A DNA stretch of 7,074 bases from Pseudomonadota bacterium (GTDB lineage Bacteria > Pseudomonadota > Gammaproteobacteria > Burkholderiales > Burkholderiaceae_D): positions 1 through 7,074 of the forward strand of contig JAEWEK010000416.1 in the NCBI GenBank assembly GCA_023389425.1, written 5' to 3'. The notes beneath the pieces were generated by a model that worked only from the letters and a program-made list of their open reading frames with translations, ran no database searches and was not told where the DNA came from. The stretch's first letter is position 1. Each line of letters begins with the position of its first letter. Below are positions 5,713 through 7,074 of the stretch, one piece after another. The position numbers and the translations under genes were made by a program.

Positions 5713-6681
5713 ATGAGCGAGACCGTCCCACTCCAGTACAGCGACATCGAAGCGGCCAGCGCCCGCATCGAGGGCGTGGCCCACCGCACCCCGGTGATGA
5801 CCTCGCGCACCGCCAACGCGCTCGCCGGCGCCGAGCTGTATTTCAAATGCGAGAACCTGCAGCGCATGGGCGCCTTCAAGTTTCGCGGCGCCTACAACGC
5901 GATCGCGCGCTTCTCGGACGAACAGAAGCGCGCCGGCGTGCTGACCTTCTCGTCGGGCAACCATGCGCAGGCGATCGCGCTGTCGGCCAGCCTGCTGGGC
6001 ACGCGGTCGGCGATCATCATGCCGCTCGACGCGCCGGAACTGAAGGTGCGCGCGACGCGCGGCTATGGCGGCGAAGTCATCTCCTACGATCGCTACACCG
6101 AGAACCGCGAAGAGATCGGCGCGCGGCTGGCGCGCGAGCGCGGCATGACGCTGATCCCGCCCTACGACCATCCGGACGTGATCTGCGGCCAGGGCACGGC
6201 GGCCAAGGAACTGATCGAGGAAGTCGGCCAGCTCGACGTGCTGCTGGTGCCGCTGGGCGGCGGCGGCCTGCTGTCCGGCAGCGCGCTGGCGGCGGCCGCG
6301 CTGTCGCCCTCGTGCAAGGTGATCGGCGTCGAGCCGGAGGCCGGCAACGACGGCCAGCAGTCGCTGCGCCGCGGCGAGATCGTCGACATCCCGGTGCCGC
6401 AGACCATCGCCGACGGCGCCCAGACCACCCACCTGGGCCACCACACCTTCGGCGTGATCCGCCGCCTCGTCGACGACATCGTCACCGTCAGCGACGAGCA
6501 GCTGAAATCGACCATGCATTTCTTCGCGGAGCGCATGAAGATGGTGGTGGAGCCGACCGGTTGCCTGGCCGCGGCGGCCGCGCTGCATGGCGCGTATCCT
6601 GTGGCGGGCAAGAAAGTCGGCATCGTCATCAGCGGCGGCAACGTCGATCTGGCGCGCTTCGCGCAGCTGGTGGCCGGCTGA
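5713..6681 (+). CDS. PLP-dependent serine/threonine dehydratase family enzyme, probably threo-3-hydroxy-L-aspartate ammonia-lyase
   Basis: This 322-residue enzyme is a fold-type II PLP protein without the C-terminal regulatory domain of biosynthetic threonine deaminase (IlvA). It therefore belongs with serine racemase, catabolic threonine dehydratase and threo-3-hydroxyaspartate ammonia-lyase. Lys56 in GAFKFRGAYN is the expected PLP lysine. SSGNHAQAIA (80-89) supplies the substrate loop, GGGGLLSG (182-189) the phosphate cup, and SGGNVD (308-313 region) the pyridine-nitrogen serine. Glu207, Gly211 and Asp213 match the spacing of the metal site of mammalian serine racemase (Glu210, Ala214, Asp216). 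The expected reaction is loss of ammonia from a beta-hydroxy amino acid to give a 2-oxo acid (oxaloacetate for hydroxyaspartate). Substrate choice cannot be settled from sequence. It begins 29 bases after envZ with no terminator between, so it is probably co-transcribed. The ATG fits family length although no clear Shine-Dalgarno sequence is seen. The open frame extends far upstream only as a shadow of envZ. Confidence 0.88.
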   Translation: MSETVPLQYSDIEAASARIEGVAHRTPVMTSRTANALAGAELYFKCENLQRMGAFKFRGAYNAIARFSDEQKRAGVLTFSSGNHAQAIALSASLLGTRSAIIMPLDAPELKVRATRGYGGEVISYDRYTENREEIGARLARERGMTLIPPYDHPDVICGQGTAAKELIEEVGQLDVLLVPLGGGGLLSGSALAAAALSPSCKVIGVEPEAGNDGQQSLRRGEIVDIPVPQTIADGAQTTHLGHHTFGVIRRLVDDIVTVSDEQLKSTMHFFAERMKMVVEPTGCLAAAAALHGAYPVAGKKVGIVISGGNVDLARFAQLVAG

Positions 6682-6746
6682 CGGAACCGCGAGCGCAAGT
6701 GGGCTTGCACCAAGGATTCATGGTTGAAGTGCAACTCGTGGAAAGC

Positions 6747-6775
6747 TTGCCAATTCTGGTAACAATTTTTACAAG
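6747..6775 (+). promoter_or_regulatory. putative sigma-70 promoter for the YXWGXW protein gene
   Basis: TTGCCA (6747-6752, 5 of 6) and TACAAG (6770-6775, 4 of 6) are separated by exactly 17 bases in an AT-rich stretch. Initiation near 6782 would give a leader of about 70 bases. The boxes lie within an inverted repeat, AGCTTG (6744-6749 region) and CAAGCT (6772-6777). The spacer contains GGTAAC and TTACA facing each other, vaguely OmpR-like. This promoter makes the following gene independent of the ompR operon. Confidence 0.5.
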
Positions 6776-6850
6776 CTATGCGTGGCAGCGCACCGATTTC
6801 CTAACGAGCTAAGCGTACCTTGGCAGGACCAACGCTCAATGGAGGAAGTC

Positions 6851-7074
6851 ATGAAAAAACTACTCATCGCCGCCCTGCTCGCCGGTTCCTTTGGCGCCAT
6901 CCACGGCGCCGCCCAGGCACAGACCATCATCGTGCGCGAAGCGCCGCCGCCGCCGCGTGACGAAGTCGTGCCGCCGGCGCGGCACGGCTATGTGTGGGGC
7001 CCGGGTCACTGGGAATACCGCAACCACCACTATGTGTGGGTGCGCGGCACCTGGATGAAGGAGCGCCACGGCTA
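6851..7074 (+). CDS. secreted YXWGXW-repeat protein (3' partial)
   Basis: The gene starts at ATG 6851-6853 behind GGAGG (6841-6845), five bases upstream, and is open to the window edge (74 full codons plus two bases). Residues 1-23 (KK, a Leu/Ala core, then AQA) form a typical Sec signal peptide with cleavage after Ala23. After a Pro-rich linker (31-43) come two aromatic repeat units, YVWGPGHWEYRNHHYVW (47-63) and VRGTW (64-68). This is the YXWGXW pattern of small periplasmic or outer-membrane-associated proteins common in betaproteobacteria, whose biochemical function is not established. The last two bases (TA) could complete a Tyr codon or a stop. Because related proteins usually carry further repeats, continuation is more likely, but this cannot be decided here. 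Confidence 0.85.
   Translation, partial: MKKLLIAALLAGSFGAIHGAAQAQTIIVREAPPPPRDEVVPPARHGYVWGPGHWEYRNHHYVWVRGTWMKERHG

Noticed and set aside
4316..5731. Long minus-strand frame opposite envZ (471 codons)
   Set aside because: It is a GC-rich shadow with His/Arg/Ala bias and no recognisable domain; envZ on the + strand has every kinase box.
4426..6681. A 751-codon + frame that reads into the lyase, as if it were a large fusion protein
   Set aside because: The first ~430 codons lie in a different frame over envZ and give Arg/Pro/Ala-rich low-complexity sequence. The enzyme fold begins at the ATG at 5713 with normal family length.
6695..6708. GCAAG-TGGG-CTTGC hairpin after the lyase stop as a terminator
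   Set aside because: The stem is only 5 bp and no T-run follows; it may end the transcript weakly but cannot be called.
1..7074. CRISPR array, tRNA, rRNA, integrase, transposase or toxin-antitoxin genes
   Set aside because: No regularly spaced repeats, no tRNA-like cloverleaf and no matching protein motifs were seen on either strand.

Overview
The window looks like chromosomal DNA from a high-GC betaproteobacterium, most likely Burkholderiales and probably Oxalobacteraceae (Massilia-like). This rests on base composition, a close OmpR/EnvZ pair, a YheS-like ABC-F tail and the look of the two small secreted proteins. The genus is an inference from memory and was not tested by a search. Seven protein genes are supported. 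Two are cut by the window edges, and no gap between genes exceeds 200 bases. There is no sign of phage, plasmid, insertion sequence, CRISPR, tRNA or rRNA.

Left part (1-2811): the C-terminal coiled coil of an ABC-F ATPase ends at 240 on the + strand. It converges on a minus-strand block. The convergent gap (241-369) holds a pair of inverted, hairpin-forming REP-like repeats. The minus-strand block, read right to left, is a 629-residue FapA/DUF342 protein starting at a TTG with a good Shine-Dalgarno sequence, then an 81-base gap, then a stand-alone CheW adaptor. This suggests a small chemotaxis or motility unit outside any visible che or flagellar cluster.

Middle (2948-3557): a small secreted protein rich in Pro, Gln, Asp and Arg reads leftward. 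It diverges from ompR across a 199-base, comparatively AT-rich region. That region carries a candidate promoter, a palindrome and a run of TTACA-type direct repeats at about 10-base spacing, resembling tandem OmpR half-sites.

Right part (3558-7074): ompR and envZ overlap by one base (TAGTG) and are followed after 29 bases by a PLP enzyme of the serine racemase / threo-3-hydroxyaspartate ammonia-lyase group. The three could be one transcript. After a 169-base gap with a good sigma-70-like promoter, a secreted YXWGXW-repeat protein begins and runs off the window.

Taken together, EnvZ would sense envelope or osmotic conditions and phosphorylate OmpR. OmpR may control its own operon, and possibly the divergent small secreted protein. 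The most testable ideas are the OmpR-like repeats, the lyase riding on an ompR-envZ transcript, and the FapA-CheW pairing. I see no clear evidence for an entirely new system here; most of the window is ordinary core genome.
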